A stretch of DNA of 64,000 nt from Facklamia hominis CCUG 36813 (GCF_000301035.1 NZ_JH932292.1:796857-860856); one strand, 5' to 3'; shown: positions 1-6,771, counted from the first letter of the stretch. The notes: generated from the letters alone by a model not told the origin. Numbers and translations: made by a program.

Positions 1-236
1 GCAAGTTTCTGCAGATCTTCAAGCGTGAAGTCGGCTTCTTCAGCTGCTTCTTCGGTGTCTTCTTTAGGCTTTTCAACTTCTTTAGCGGATGCTTTTTGTT
101 CTAGTTCATCTTCAATCAGGTCTTGCTTCGGCTCCTTGATTGCCACCTCAACTGCCTGATTGTTTTTATTCATTTCTAGTAATGCTTTAATTTCATCTAA
201 ACTCTTCGCTTCATAACTTACGCATAATTTAAACAC
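1..236 (-). CDS. Small acidic phage early protein, C-terminus cut by window edge
   Basis: The first 78 codons are visible, starting at GTG 236 behind GGAGG with a 7-nt spacing. The protein begins FKLCVSYEAKSLDEIKALLE and then becomes a charged Glu/Lys/Ala-rich linker before a conserved-looking segment (FTLEDLQKLA) at the window edge. Similar two-part proteins (short N-terminal domain, acidic linker, helical C-terminal domain) lie beside single-strand-binding and replication genes in streptococcal and lactococcal phages. It is the most downstream visible gene of the leftward early operon. No function can be assigned. Confidence 0.7.
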   Translation of the reverse strand, partial: MFKLCVSYEAKSLDEIKALLEMNKNNQAVEVAIKEPKQDLIEDELEQKASAKEVEKPKEDTEEAAEEADFTLEDLQKL

Positions 237-257
237 GTCAAACTTCCTCCTTTGTGC

Positions 258-308
258 TATAATGTAAGTGTGTTTTGGAGACGGCCTATTTTGTAGGCTG
301 TCTTTTTT
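258..308 (+). terminator. Extended -10 followed by a strong hairpin terminator between early genes
   Basis: A TGCTATAAT element (TATAAT 258-263, with the TG of an extended -10) faces right, opposite to the flanking genes. It is followed by a hairpin with arms GACGGCCTA (280-288) and TAGGCTGTC (294-302) and a T-run at 303-308. Any transcript would be only about 40 nt. No good -35 is visible, so the promoter part is uncertain; the terminator is convincing. Confidence 0.55.
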
Positions 309-978
309 ATTCTCTATTACCCACAGTTCTTATTGGACAAATTAGGTAATAGACATTGTCTGAACAAATAGTGAAAGGCTGTACTGCGGATCGGTAAAGG
401 ATCTGCCCTTTATCAATTCCGAGTTTGTTGAAGAACATAAAGCAATCTGCGAGGTATGACGCTTTCACTTTAAAGGTGAAAGGTAAAGTCGGATTTCCGC
501 TGATCTTTACGCTCGCTTCACGCATTGGGGGCGTTTCTGTCAAAGCTCTTCCTAATTCAAATTGCTTTTTATGCCTTTCCTCAGGTCCTTCATAACCAGG
601 GTTAACGCTCCTTATATTGAACGTCCCCTGATCGAGACTCATAAATATGTATTCTGAACCGTGTTTTGAGAATAACTGAACGGTGTTTTTTAGGGCTTTA
701 AAACTGTCGAAGTTTATCACCGAGTAATCGTTCTTCTCTATATCAAAGAACTTTTCTACAGCTGGAAAATCAGCTAGCTCTAGGTCTTTCTCCTCGTGGT
801 AATCTTCTATAAGAACAGCTACATAACCGTTGGTAAACACCACGGATCCATTATTTTTATAATTAATAAAAGCGAGTTTATCTTCAAACTCAGATTTTTT
901 CTCCCTGGTCTCCCTTTGAACCTTCTTCAGCTCCTGTTCTAGAACTTTGTCATTCTTATCTGTTCGTTTAACCGTCAT
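307..978 (-). CDS. Phage protein resembling a divergent DNA sliding clamp (beta-clamp-like)
   Basis: The gene encodes 223 aa. ATG 978 is chosen because AAAGGAGG lies 7 nt upstream and the reading frame before it is poorly phage-like. The N-terminal 45 residues are charged. Near the C-terminus the pattern FKVKASYLADCFMFF, then AVQPFTICSDNVYYLICPIR, resembles the last domain of bacterial beta clamps, which have a 'yLld.l' helix, a Pro-Phe strand and a terminal YL(I/M)xPxR strand. At 223 aa it is much shorter than a cellular DnaN (about 370 aa), so it would hold about two domains. The start overlaps the preceding gene by 11 bp, suggesting coupling. The fold call is inference. Confidence 0.6.
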   Translation of the reverse strand: MTVKRTDKNDKVLEQELKKVQRETREKKSEFEDKLAFINYKNNGSVVFTNGYVAVLIEDYHEEKDLELADFPAVEKFFDIEKNDYSVINFDSFKALKNTVQLFSKHGSEYIFMSLDQGTFNIRSVNPGYEGPEERHKKQFELGRALTETPPMREASVKISGNPTLPFTFKVKASYLADCFMFFNKLGIDKGQILYRSAVQPFTICSDNVYYLICPIRTVGNRE

Positions 979-1162
979 CTCGCTGCCTCCTTTGAAATTG
1001 CCACTCTGCCTCAAGATGCTCCATCATTTCATCGTGGTCGATATTCCCTTTTAGCCACCTTTCAACCTCGCACTGGACTTGAAGGTTGACGTTGCACCCA
1101 TCATCAACCATGGCGATGAGATACTCTCTTAGCTCTTTGTCTTTTAGTATTTGTGTGATCAC
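968..1162 (-). CDS. Small phage early protein, 64 aa, unknown function
   Basis: The start is GTG 1162, preceded by AAGGAGGA with a 6-nt spacing. The protein is acidic and helical (for example VNLQVQCEVERWLKGNIDHDEMMEHLEAEWQFQRRQ). Its 3' end overlaps the clamp-like gene by 11 bp, and its start is 2 nt from the stop of the HTH gene upstream. The three therefore form a tightly coupled leftward unit. No family recognised. Confidence 0.7.
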   Translation of the reverse strand: MITQILKDKELREYLIAMVDDGCNVNLQVQCEVERWLKGNIDHDEMMEHLEAEWQFQRRQRDDG

Positions 1163-1164
1163 CC

Positions 1165-1380
1165 TTACTCCTCCTTCCTAAATTCATTAACATCAACCCC
1201 CAATACATCTGCTAGCTTGAATGCTGTATCTAGCCAAACATTCTTCTTCACTTTTCCATTTACTAATCGATGTAATAGTGCATAGTCAAGATCAGCATCT
1301 TTAGCGATCTGATATAGAGACCTTGAATCTTCACTGATTAATTGTTGAATTTTACTAATGTCCACCATATATTGTGTCAT
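1165..1380 (-). CDS. Small XRE-family helix-turn-helix phage regulator
   Basis: This 71-aa protein is almost entirely one HTH_3/XRE domain. SLYQIAKDADLDYALLHRLVNGKVKK fits helices 2-3, and DTAFKLADVLGVDVNEF fits helices 4-5. Such single-domain XRE proteins in the early region act as secondary transcriptional regulators of lytic genes (family knowledge). The start at ATG 1380 has a GAAAGGCGG ribosome site. It is the first gene of the short leftward unit 1165-307 and lies opposite a rightward promoter at 1407-1435. Confidence 0.8.
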   Translation of the reverse strand: MTQYMVDISKIQQLISEDSRSLYQIAKDADLDYALLHRLVNGKVKKNVWLDTAFKLADVLGVDVNEFRKEE

Positions 1381-1406
1381 CCGCCTTTCATCAGTACTAT
1401 ATGTTG

Positions 1407-1435
1407 TTGATTTATATTTAGCCCTCTGCTAAAAT
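1407..1435 (+). promoter_or_regulatory. Rightward promoter for the embedded 55-aa gene
   Basis: TTGATT (1407-1412), 17-bp spacer, TAAAAT (1430-1435). The predicted leader (about 1442-1543) contains a hairpin with arms GCCCTAAA and TTTAGGC before the GAGGTGAT ribosome site. Confidence 0.6.
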
Positions 1436-1543
1436 AGTCATGACGATAATTCTCTATCTAAATCTAAATGCCCTAAAGTGTGTTTTAGGCTACCTAGATA
1501 TGATTATTAGTCACCAAAATTCTTTTCGAAGTGAGGTGATTTT

Positions 1544-1711
1544 ATGGCTAGAAATGGAGCCAAGGGCAATGGTCGTCACGGAGCTGTTAAAGGTCGCAAA
1601 CAGTTTTATAATCCCAAGACTGGTCTGTACGTTAAAGTCAACACTAGTACAGGTAAGTTTATGGATGTTAAAACTACCGGTGGACCTTTTAAAGGCGTAA
1701 CTAAGGGCTAA
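1544..1711 (+). CDS. Small basic Gly/Lys-rich phage protein, 55 aa
   Basis: ATG 1544 follows GTGAGGTGAT with a short spacing. The protein starts MARNGAKGNGRHGAVKGRKQ and continues QFYNPKTGLYVKVNTSTGKFMDVK, so it is very basic and glycine-rich at the N-terminus, with a short beta-hairpin-like second half. Very similar small 'MARNGAKGG…' proteins occur in many Firmicute phages and integrative elements (my recollection of the family; function unknown). It has its own promoter (1407-1435) and terminator (1723-1761), and is read against the surrounding leftward operon as an autonomous insert. Confidence 0.85.
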   Translation: MARNGAKGNGRHGAVKGRKQFYNPKTGLYVKVNTSTGKFMDVKTTGGPFKGVTKG

Positions 1712-1722
1712 CCTTTAGTTGG

Positions 1723-1761
1723 AGCGGTAGATAGTGTTCGCGCACTTTCTACTGCTTTTTT
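1723..1761 (+). terminator. Rho-independent terminator after the 55-aa gene
   Basis: The hairpin has arms AGCGGTAGATAGTG and CACTTTCTACTGCT around a TTCGCG loop, followed by a T-run (1755-1761). Its right edge touches the stop codon of the convergent 56-aa membrane protein. Confidence 0.85.
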
Positions 1762-1931
1762 CATCTCGCCATCCTCACCACCTTATTCTCCCTTGCTGCT
1801 TCCTCATATCCATCTTGCAAACCTGCACGATAAGCCGCATTCTCACGACTTTCCACTGATTTTTGCCCCAGTAAAAACGCTGTTGAAGCGATCGCTGGAA
1901 TTGCAAGAATTGCTAATATTTCTATGATCAT
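1761..1931 (-). CDS. Small single-pass membrane protein, 56 aa, phage
   Basis: ATG 1931 follows GAGGTGACACTA. The N-terminal 22 residues (IIEILAILAIPAIASTAFLL) form one transmembrane helix. A charged tail follows with an Arg/Glu-rich region (SRENAAYRAGLQDGYEEAAREN). Similar short membrane proteins are common in Gram-positive phage early regions and function is unknown. It converges on the 55-aa gene through the shared terminator region. Confidence 0.65.
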   Translation of the reverse strand: MIIEILAILAIPAIASTAFLLGQKSVESRENAAYRAGLQDGYEEAARENKVVRMAR

Positions 1932-1949
1932 TAGTGTCACCTCTATTCT

Positions 1950-2180
1950 TTACTTAAATTTTGTTTCTTCTTTTGATTTCAAAAATTCGATAAACCTTGA
2001 AATAATAACAATTGTTGTCTTGTTTGTCGGCTTTATAACTCCATCGCTATAATTAGGATCTTGGTACATTTCTCTTACGTATACTTGCGCCTGTTGTTTG
2101 CCTAGACCGATTATGACTTCTGGCAACTTGCTTGTTATACAAGCAAAAGCTGTGTCTGTTGGTATTGGATTCAATTCCAT
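1950..2180 (-). CDS. Small phage protein, 76 aa, unknown
   Basis: ATG 2180 is preceded by GAAAGGAGAT with a 5-nt spacing, a strong site. The protein starts MELNPIPTDTAFACITSKL and contains a Lys-rich C-terminus (FIEFLKSKEETKFK). No family recognised. It belongs to the leftward series of small early genes and is separated from the next gene by 18 bp. Confidence 0.65.
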   Translation of the reverse strand: MELNPIPTDTAFACITSKLPEVIIGLGKQQAQVYVREMYQDPNYSDGVIKPTNKTTIVIISRFIEFLKSKEETKFK

Positions 2181-2240
2181 AATGTTTATCTCCTTTCTAT
2201 CCCCAATTCGATATAATGAAATTGAAAGGGGGTGAATATT

Positions 2241-2483
2241 TTGACCAATGAAGAGTTAGAATCAATGATTCAAGAAATACATAAAAATATTGTTGAAAAT
2301 GAATATTCATCGGATAGCATTAAAGATAAATTAGCTGATTATGCTGATGACGATGATGCTATATCGAGTTCTTCTTTAGTAGCATTTGTATTAAATGAAA
2401 ATAGACATTACACTTGCACCATGATTTATAGCTTGTTTAGTAGGCTTTTAGATCAAGGTTATTTTTCTGATGACAATCCATAG
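2241..2483 (+). CDS. Small acidic phage protein read against the early operon, 80 aa
   Basis: The preferred start is TTG 2241, because AAAGGGGGTGA ends 5 nt before it. A GTG at 2232 lies inside that ribosome site and would add three residues. The protein is acidic with an Asp run (YADDDDAISSS), and the C-terminal half (HYTCTMIYSLFSRLLDQGYF) looks structured. Its 3' end overlaps the convergent gene at 2437-2679 by 47 bp, so expression of the two may interfere. No family recognised. Confidence 0.6.
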   Translation: MTNEELESMIQEIHKNIVENEYSSDSIKDKLADYADDDDAISSSSLVAFVLNENRHYTCTMIYSLFSRLLDQGYFSDDNP

Positions 2484-2679
2484 TCTTCGGTAGTTCATCA
2501 ATTTTTAATGGTTTTTGAGAAAACGGAAATACTCCGTAAGCTTCGTTAGTTTCATAGATTATAAGAAAGACTTGGCACGCCATTGCTAGGTCTTTTTCTT
2601 TAATCTCATTTTCTCTAGCCCAATCTATTAGTTCTTGAAGTACTTTTGTAAAATTTAGGTCTGTAATAGGTTCTTTCAT
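2437..2679 (-). CDS. Small phage protein, 80 aa, unknown
   Basis: ATG 2679 with a modest purine-rich ribosome site (AGAAAGAAGATG). The protein is mostly helical (TKVLQELIDWARENEIKEKDLAMACQVFLIIYETNEAYG). It overlaps the oppositely read gene 2241-2483 at its 3' end. No family recognised; the overlap and weaker ribosome site lower confidence. Confidence 0.5.
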   Translation of the reverse strand: MKEPITDLNFTKVLQELIDWARENEIKEKDLAMACQVFLIIYETNEAYGVFPFSQKPLKIDELPKTMDCHQKNNLDLKAY

Positions 2680-2801
2680 TCAATACTCATCTTCTTTCTA
2701 TTTGATGATTTTTAAGAATTAATTCCTTTTAGCTCTGTTTGTTGATAAGTAATTCTTCATGTTTATTAATAATCTTTCTGACCGACCAGACCAGTTCGCA
2801 A

Positions 2802-2888
2802 TCAATTATCGTCAAATTTTCGAAGCTTAATTAATATGGTAAGATTTAATATCAAATGAATAATCAATAAAATATTTGTTAAATCCAT
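2802..2888 (-). CDS. Possible 28-aa membrane peptide
   Basis: A short frame starts at ATG 2888 behind GAAAGGGTGAAG. It encodes MDLTNILLIIHLILNLTILI and a short basic/acidic tail (KLRKFDDN): one hydrophobic helix with a positively charged end. This is the size and shape of type I toxin peptides or small phage membrane peptides, but no antitoxin RNA was identified. It fills an otherwise empty 230-bp gap. Low confidence. Confidence 0.3.
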   Translation of the reverse strand: MDLTNILLIIHLILNLTILIKLRKFDDN

Positions 2889-2912
2889 CTCTTCACCCTT
2901 TCCTACCTATTG

Positions 2913-3092
2913 TTAGCAAATAACTCGTTTCAACCTATCACTAATAATTTTTAAATCTGAGTCGTCCAGCACCAACTGGTCGGCTTTCTCATTAAATCGA
3001 GCCTCGATTATTTGGTTAATTTCAAACCACTCTCGCTTTGTGAATTGTTTTCTAAATTCTAAAAACTCTTTTATAATTTCTGTTCTTTCCAT
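2913..3092 (-). CDS. Small helical phage protein, 59 aa
   Basis: The protein is charged and helical (MERTEIIKEFLEFRKQFTKR). The start is uncertain. ATG 3092 gives a 59-aa protein but lies 13 nt from AGGAGGTGATG. ATG 3131 would add 13 residues that are partly encoded by that ribosome-site sequence, which argues against it. It belongs to the leftward early operon; no family recognised. Confidence 0.55.
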   Translation of the reverse strand: MERTEIIKEFLEFRKQFTKREWFEINQIIEARFNEKADQLVLDDSDLKIISDRLKRVIC

Positions 3093-3148
3093 CTTCCGTT
3101 CATCACCTCCTAAAGATATGAAAAACTTCATTCACGGATTCATTCATT

Positions 3149-3361
3149 TCATAGAACTAGAACATCTTTGCCAAAAATCTCATGACTTTCTGAATCAGTA
3201 ACTGACTCCTCAATTTCACCTAATAATCTTCCATCATGATCCCAATACTGAGCTACCAGCTTAAAGGGATCTTCTTTTATCCCAGATCCTTTCACCACCA
3301 CCGTCTTAATGACTTTAACTTCTTTTGCATGTCTAAGCTCTATACAATCTATTTTCTTCAT
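3149..3361 (-). CDS. Small phage lysogeny-module protein, 70 aa
   Basis: ATG 3361 follows AAAGGAG with a good spacing. The sequence is rich in beta strands (CIELRHAKEVKVIKTVVVKG, then PFKLVAQYWDHDGRLLGEIEE). Proteins of this type ('gsG…dPvr.v.qYwd.dG.LL') are frequent next to repressor genes in Gram-positive phages, but no function is established to my knowledge. It is read leftwards. Confidence 0.7.
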   Translation of the reverse strand: MKKIDCIELRHAKEVKVIKTVVVKGSGIKEDPFKLVAQYWDHDGRLLGEIEESVTDSESHEIFGKDVLVL

Positions 3362-3433
3362 TTATTCGCTCCTTTCCTACACTGGATCACCTACCGCCCT
3401 GATATAATCTGATCGGGAAGGAGGTGAAACAAC

Positions 3434-3640
3434 ATGCACGTTGAGATTACTACAGCAAACAAATTTTATTCTTTTGACAGCGTCCACAAAGTCGTGTATC
3501 ACACATCCGATGACGACATCACTTTCACTGATGTTGATTGTATTCACTACGATAAACCAAGAACTGCTATTACTATCTATACATCAGAGCTTGAATATAG
3601 TATTGCGAACCAACCCTTCATTACAAAGGTTGTGCGGTAA
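3434..3640 (+). CDS. Small phage protein read against the early operon, 68 aa
   Basis: ATG 3434 lies behind an excellent GGAAGGAGGTGAAACAAC site. The protein starts MHVEITTANKFYSFDSVHKV and looks like a small beta-rich fold. Its 3' end overlaps the convergent 61-aa gene by 20 bp. It is the third plus-strand gene embedded in the leftward early region. No family recognised. Confidence 0.65.
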   Translation: MHVEITTANKFYSFDSVHKVVYHTSDDDITFTDVDCIHYDKPRTAITIYTSELEYSIANQPFITKVVR

Positions 3641-3806
3641 AGGTAACTTTAATCTCAAATCCATCATGTATGACTTGCCCGTCTTCGTGATGGATTTTTT
3701 TCGTTAGCTCAGTGCGTTGATAAAAATCTGACTGTAATTCTTCGTGCCGACTCACAATATCCCTAATAGAGCTAAAAATCTCCTCAAGATCTTTCTTTTC
3801 GTGCAT
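3621..3806 (-). CDS. Small phage protein, 61 aa
   Basis: ATG 3806 follows AAAGGAGACCCAG. The first half is a charged helix (EKKDLEEIFSSIRDIVSRHE), the second half beta-rich (GQVIHDGFEIKVTFTAQPL). The stop overlaps the plus-strand gene by 20 bp. It lies immediately downstream of the Cro-like gene, so it should be one of the first lytic genes transcribed. Function unknown. Confidence 0.6.
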   Translation of the reverse strand: MHEKKDLEEIFSSIRDIVSRHEELQSDFYQRTELTKKIHHEDGQVIHDGFEIKVTFTAQPL

Positions 3807-3819
3807 CTGGGTCTCCTTT

Positions 3820-4068
3820 CTACATCCGTTCGTTTTTCCGAACCTTAACTATAAAAAAATATCTGGAGAACTCGGTGTCTGGTATGTTTAATGCCTTCGC
3901 CAACTCCAGCATATCTTTTCTAGAAAAATTTACTTTCCCATTTAATTTCTGACTTAGGGATGTTTCACCATAACTCAATTTAGGAATCAGATTATCGTAT
4001 GTACCATACATTTCTCTGATTCGTCCTTTAAGCGCTGAATGGTCGAACTCAACATCCATCAAACTCAT
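3820..4068 (-). CDS. Cro-like phage regulator (DUF739 type)
   Basis: This 82-aa HTH protein starts at ATG 4068 behind AAGGAGGTGATAG. The pattern LKGRIREMYGTYDNLIPKL, ETSLSQKLNGKVNFSRKDMLELAKALNI matches the DUF739/phage Cro-like family, in which the second stretch is the recognition helix region. It is the first leftward gene opposite the LexA-type repressor and is therefore the expected antagonist that commits to lytic growth (inference from position). An operator-like site lies inside its 3' end at 3828-3843. Confidence 0.82.
   Translation of the reverse strand: MSLMDVEFDHSALKGRIREMYGTYDNLIPKLSYGETSLSQKLNGKVNFSRKDMLELAKALNIPDTEFSRYFFIVKVRKNERM
3828..3843. promoter_or_regulatory. Operator-like palindrome inside the cro 3' end
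   Basis: GTTCGTTTTTCCGAAC: five-base arms GTTCG/CGAAC with a 6-bp centre, matching the sites at 4086, 4149 and 4246. It lies in coding sequence about 240 bp from the main switch, where it could act as an auxiliary looping site. Confidence 0.55.
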
Positions 4069-4085
4069 TCTATCACCTCCTTGTT

Positions 4086-4101
4086 GTTCGGTTTCCCGAA
4101 C
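4086..4101. promoter_or_regulatory. Repressor operator candidate O1
   Basis: GTTCGGTTTCCCGAAC, with perfect six-base arms, lies just downstream of the cro -10 element. Repressor bound here would block leftward transcription. Confidence 0.75.
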
Positions 4102-4112
4102 CTCTTGGCTCT

Positions 4113-4140
4113 ATAATACCACGCCTTTTTTTAATGTCAA
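4113..4140 (-). promoter_or_regulatory. Leftward early promoter (cro side)
   Basis: On the minus strand: TTGACA (4140-4135), 16-bp spacer, TATTAT (4118-4113). It is flanked by operators at 4086-4101 (downstream) and 4149-4164 (upstream). Confidence 0.75.
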
Positions 4141-4148
4141 CACTTTTT

Positions 4149-4164
4149 GTTCGATTTTCTGAAC
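4149..4164. promoter_or_regulatory. Repressor operator candidate O2
   Basis: GTTCGATTTTCTGAAC lies 63 bp from O1 start to start, about six helical turns, and just upstream of the cro -35. Confidence 0.7.
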
Positions 4165-4202
4165 TTTTTTAGCAGATAATTGAAAATAATTCACATTTCT
4201 TG

Positions 4203-4231
4203 TTGATTAATTAAAATCTATACTATATAAT
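4203..4231 (+). promoter_or_regulatory. Repressor promoter
   Basis: TTGATT (4203-4208), 17-bp spacer, perfect TATAAT (4226-4231). The predicted start near 4238 gives a very short leader holding AAAGGAGG and the fourth operator-like site. Confidence 0.75.
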
Positions 4232-4245
4232 ACCATTGAAAGGAG

Positions 4246-4261
4246 GTTCGGAAAAGTGAAC
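4246..4261. promoter_or_regulatory. Operator-like site overlapping the repressor start codon
   Basis: GTTCGGAAAAGTGAAC shares the GTTCG-N6-TGAAC form of O2 and includes the GTG start codon of the repressor, which suggests negative autoregulation. Confidence 0.5.
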
Positions 4262-4969
4262 ATTTTTTCAGAAAGGTTAACCCACGCTATGGAAGTCCGG
4301 GGAGTTAAAGCAATAGATTTAAGCAAGATGACCGGCATTGGTAGATCATCCATAAGTGAATGGGTTAATGGAAAATACGAAGCAAAACAAGATAAGATTT
4401 ACATTTTAGCTAATGCACTAGACGTGGATGCAGGATGGCTAACAGGGCTGGACGTACCAATGGAAAGCAATGATAGAATCCAAATTATATACAACCAACT
4501 CACCCCTCCTCGCCAACACAACGTACTCAATTATGCTGAGAATCAACTTGACGAGCAGAATGGTGTTATTAACATAGATACTATAAAAGAAGAACCTGCA
4601 GAATATATTACTGAGGGACTCTATGGACGGTTATCCGCAGGTACTGGTCAACAAATTTTTGATAATCCTGTTGAAGATGTAAAAGTGCCCTCAGCAATTA
4701 TTCCAGATGAGCCTTATGATATCATGCTGAAAATTGTTGGTGACTCTATGCAACCTGCTTTTGAAGACGGAGAGTATGTATTTATCAAATTAACAAAAGA
4801 AATCAGAAGTGGACAATTCGCAGCTATTATTGTTGATGATGAAGCATTTTTGAAGAAAGTATATGTAGAAGAAGATCAAATGAGATTGGTATCTCTTAAT
4901 AAGAATTATGAGGATATCATTGTTAATGAATACTCAAATATAGAAGTCGTTGGAACAGTGGTGCTGTAA
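4256..4969 (+). CDS. LexA/CI-type phage repressor (XRE HTH + S24 peptidase)
   Basis: This 237-aa protein starts at GTG 4256 behind AAAGGAGG. Residues 1-65 form an XRE HTH (AIDLSKMTGIGRSSISEWVN). Residues about 120-237 form an S24 self-cleavage domain: an Ala-Gly cleavage site in GRLSAGTGQ, the nucleophile Ser in VGDSMQPAF and the general-base Lys in FLKKVYVEE. All catalytic features are present, so RecA-stimulated autocleavage and SOS induction are expected from family knowledge. It maintains lysogeny by binding the palindromic sites around 4086-4261. The genes downstream (5026 and 6772) are cargo and may be expressed with it in the lysogen. Confidence 0.93.
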   Translation: MNIFSERLTHAMEVRGVKAIDLSKMTGIGRSSISEWVNGKYEAKQDKIYILANALDVDAGWLTGLDVPMESNDRIQIIYNQLTPPRQHNVLNYAENQLDEQNGVINIDTIKEEPAEYITEGLYGRLSAGTGQQIFDNPVEDVKVPSAIIPDEPYDIMLKIVGDSMQPAFEDGEYVFIKLTKEIRSGQFAAIIVDDEAFLKKVYVEEDQMRLVSLNKNYEDIIVNEYSNIEVVGTVVL

Positions 4970-5025
4970 TATTTATATATTGGCCTTGATGTACTGAAAA
5001 ATCAATAAAATATAAGAGGTGCGTT

Positions 5026-6717
5026 ATGAGTAGTAAGGAGTTTAAAAGAAAACATGAATATAATCTTCAATCCAATAAGGATATGGTTATCGACGATATA
5101 ATCGGAATTCGTGTTGATAATTTTAGACTGTTTAAAAATCAGATTTTCGAATTGGGCTCTCACATTACTATCGTTTCTGGCAGAAACGGAACAATGAAAT
5201 CCACTCTGATGGGATTAATCGCTCAACCCTATAATTCAGAGCACAGAGATGTTTTTGGAAGAAAGATGGAAACAAAGTTTAGTGAAGTATTCAAATTATC
5301 ATCAGAAAAAGATAAAAACGATTATTTATATCACATCAGATTAAAAGTTAACGGAAACTTATTGTTAGAAGAACCTGTTCCTTTATATTTTCAACCAGGA
5401 AATAAGAACACAAAATATAGTCAAAAAGATAGACACCGGTTGGTGCCTAGCGGAAGACAAAAGGGGGATGGTTATTTCTCGTTACCCTCAGTCTATATTA
5501 ATTTGAAACGATTATATCCACTAATTGATTCTGGCGAAATAATTCAAGTCGATAATATAGAGTATACAGATGAAGAAATTAAGTTTATAGGAATTTTTTA
5601 TCAAAAAGTTCTTTTAAAGTCGGATTTTGATGAATTCAATAAATATTCAGCTAAAACAATTAATTCAAAAAAACCATACGGACCTGGAGAAAAATCTTAT
5701 TATGATGTTCATTCGATATCATCAGGGGAAGACAATCTAAGCACTTTTGTTGATGTTATGATCTCCTTCATGAGAGTCTTTAAAATTAAACAAGATAATA
5801 ACCTAACTGGTCTGACTGGAATTTTTTCAATTGACGAATTTGAAGCAAGTCTACACCCTATAGCGCAAGCGAATCTTTTTGATTTTCTCTACAAGTGGGG
5901 GAAACGTTATAAAGTAAAGGTGCTATTAAACACACACTCTTTATTTTTAATACAATATGTCTATCTAACCTACGAGAAAGATAAAAAACAAAATGATATC
6001 ATTTTGAATTTTATTGAGTCTGACGGAGAAGATAGATTAACTATCATAAAAAATCCTGAATATAAAACAGCATATAGAGAGCTCACTTTATCCAACATGG
6101 AAGAAAAAAGCAATTTGTTAAAAGTAAAAGTGCTATGCGAGGATAAGGTCGCTGAAAACGCAATTAAACGTATGATCAAAAATCGAAAGATCACCACCAA
6201 CATTGCTTTTTCACACAAAGTGAGTAACGCTAATACGGGTACCAGTAACAGGCTGTTAACACAACTTTGTAAAAATTTCCCCGCAATACTTGAAGAGACT
6301 AAATCTATTGTCATAGTTGATGCAGATACAAATATAGAAGAATATAAACAGTATTATAAATACTTAACGAAAATCCCTTCGATATATGGTTACGCTTTTG
6401 AAAAAGAGATAGTTAGATATGTTTTAGAATTAGATACTGCTCATAAACTGTTCAATGATTTAGGAGAAACTAAAGAAATGATGAAACAGCGATTTGTGCA
6501 ATATAATATAAACTTGAACAATTCAAATTACGACACCATCACGAATACAACCCCTTTTAAAAATTGGTACTCTTCAACCGAAAACACAATACTAAGCAAA
6601 ATCATTACCCACTATATTAAAGATCACAAAGAGATGGTTGATCAATTTAGAAATGAACTATTAACCTATATGAATCAAATAAGGATTAAACACGGTTTCA
6701 CCAGAATTGAGTTGTGA
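5026..6717 (+). CDS. OLD-like ATPase with C-terminal TOPRIM-type nuclease segment
   Basis: This 563-aa protein has an ABC/SMC-like ATPase core: Walker A GRNGTMKST near residue 52, a signature-like SSGEDNLST near 235, Walker B IFSIDEFEASLHP near 265 and an H-loop in NTHS near 305. The C-terminal part carries KVLCEDKVAENAI (TOPRIM-type Glu) and IVIVDADT (Asp-x-Asp), the arrangement of OLD-family nucleases. Members include P2 Old and Gabija GajA and act in phage defence (family knowledge). It starts at ATG 5026 behind AAGAGGTGCG, 56 bp after the repressor and 54 bp before a Dam-type methyltransferase. Its lysogeny-region position points to superinfection exclusion (inference). Confidence 0.82.
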   Translation: MSSKEFKRKHEYNLQSNKDMVIDDIIGIRVDNFRLFKNQIFELGSHITIVSGRNGTMKSTLMGLIAQPYNSEHRDVFGRKMETKFSEVFKLSSEKDKNDYLYHIRLKVNGNLLLEEPVPLYFQPGNKNTKYSQKDRHRLVPSGRQKGDGYFSLPSVYINLKRLYPLIDSGEIIQVDNIEYTDEEIKFIGIFYQKVLLKSDFDEFNKYSAKTINSKKPYGPGEKSYYDVHSISSGEDNLSTFVDVMISFMRVFKIKQDNNLTGLTGIFSIDEFEASLHPIAQANLFDFLYKWGKRYKVKVLLNTHSLFLIQYVYLTYEKDKKQNDIILNFIESDGEDRLTIIKNPEYKTAYRELTLSNMEEKSNLLKVKVLCEDKVAENAIKRMIKNRKITTNIAFSHKVSNANTGTSNRLLTQLCKNFPAILEETKSIVIVDADTNIEEYKQYYKYLTKIPSIYGYAFEKEIVRYVLELDTAHKLFNDLGETKEMMKQRFVQYNINLNNSNYDTITNTTPFKNWYSSTENTILSKIITHYIKDHKEMVDQFRNELLTYMNQIRIKHGFTRIEL

Positions 6718-6771
6718 TTTTTCTGGCCATCCGTATCTTTAAATTATATAATTGGAATGAGGTGATAAAAA

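Noticed and set aside
1440-1700. 86-codon plus-strand frame over the 55-aa gene
   Set aside because: No ribosome site at its start, and it overlaps in another frame the well-supported 55-aa gene at 1544-1711.
5970-6314. 114-codon minus-strand frame inside the OLD-like gene
   Set aside because: Antisense to a clear protein-coding gene, no ribosome site and low-complexity Ser/Leu/Phe composition.
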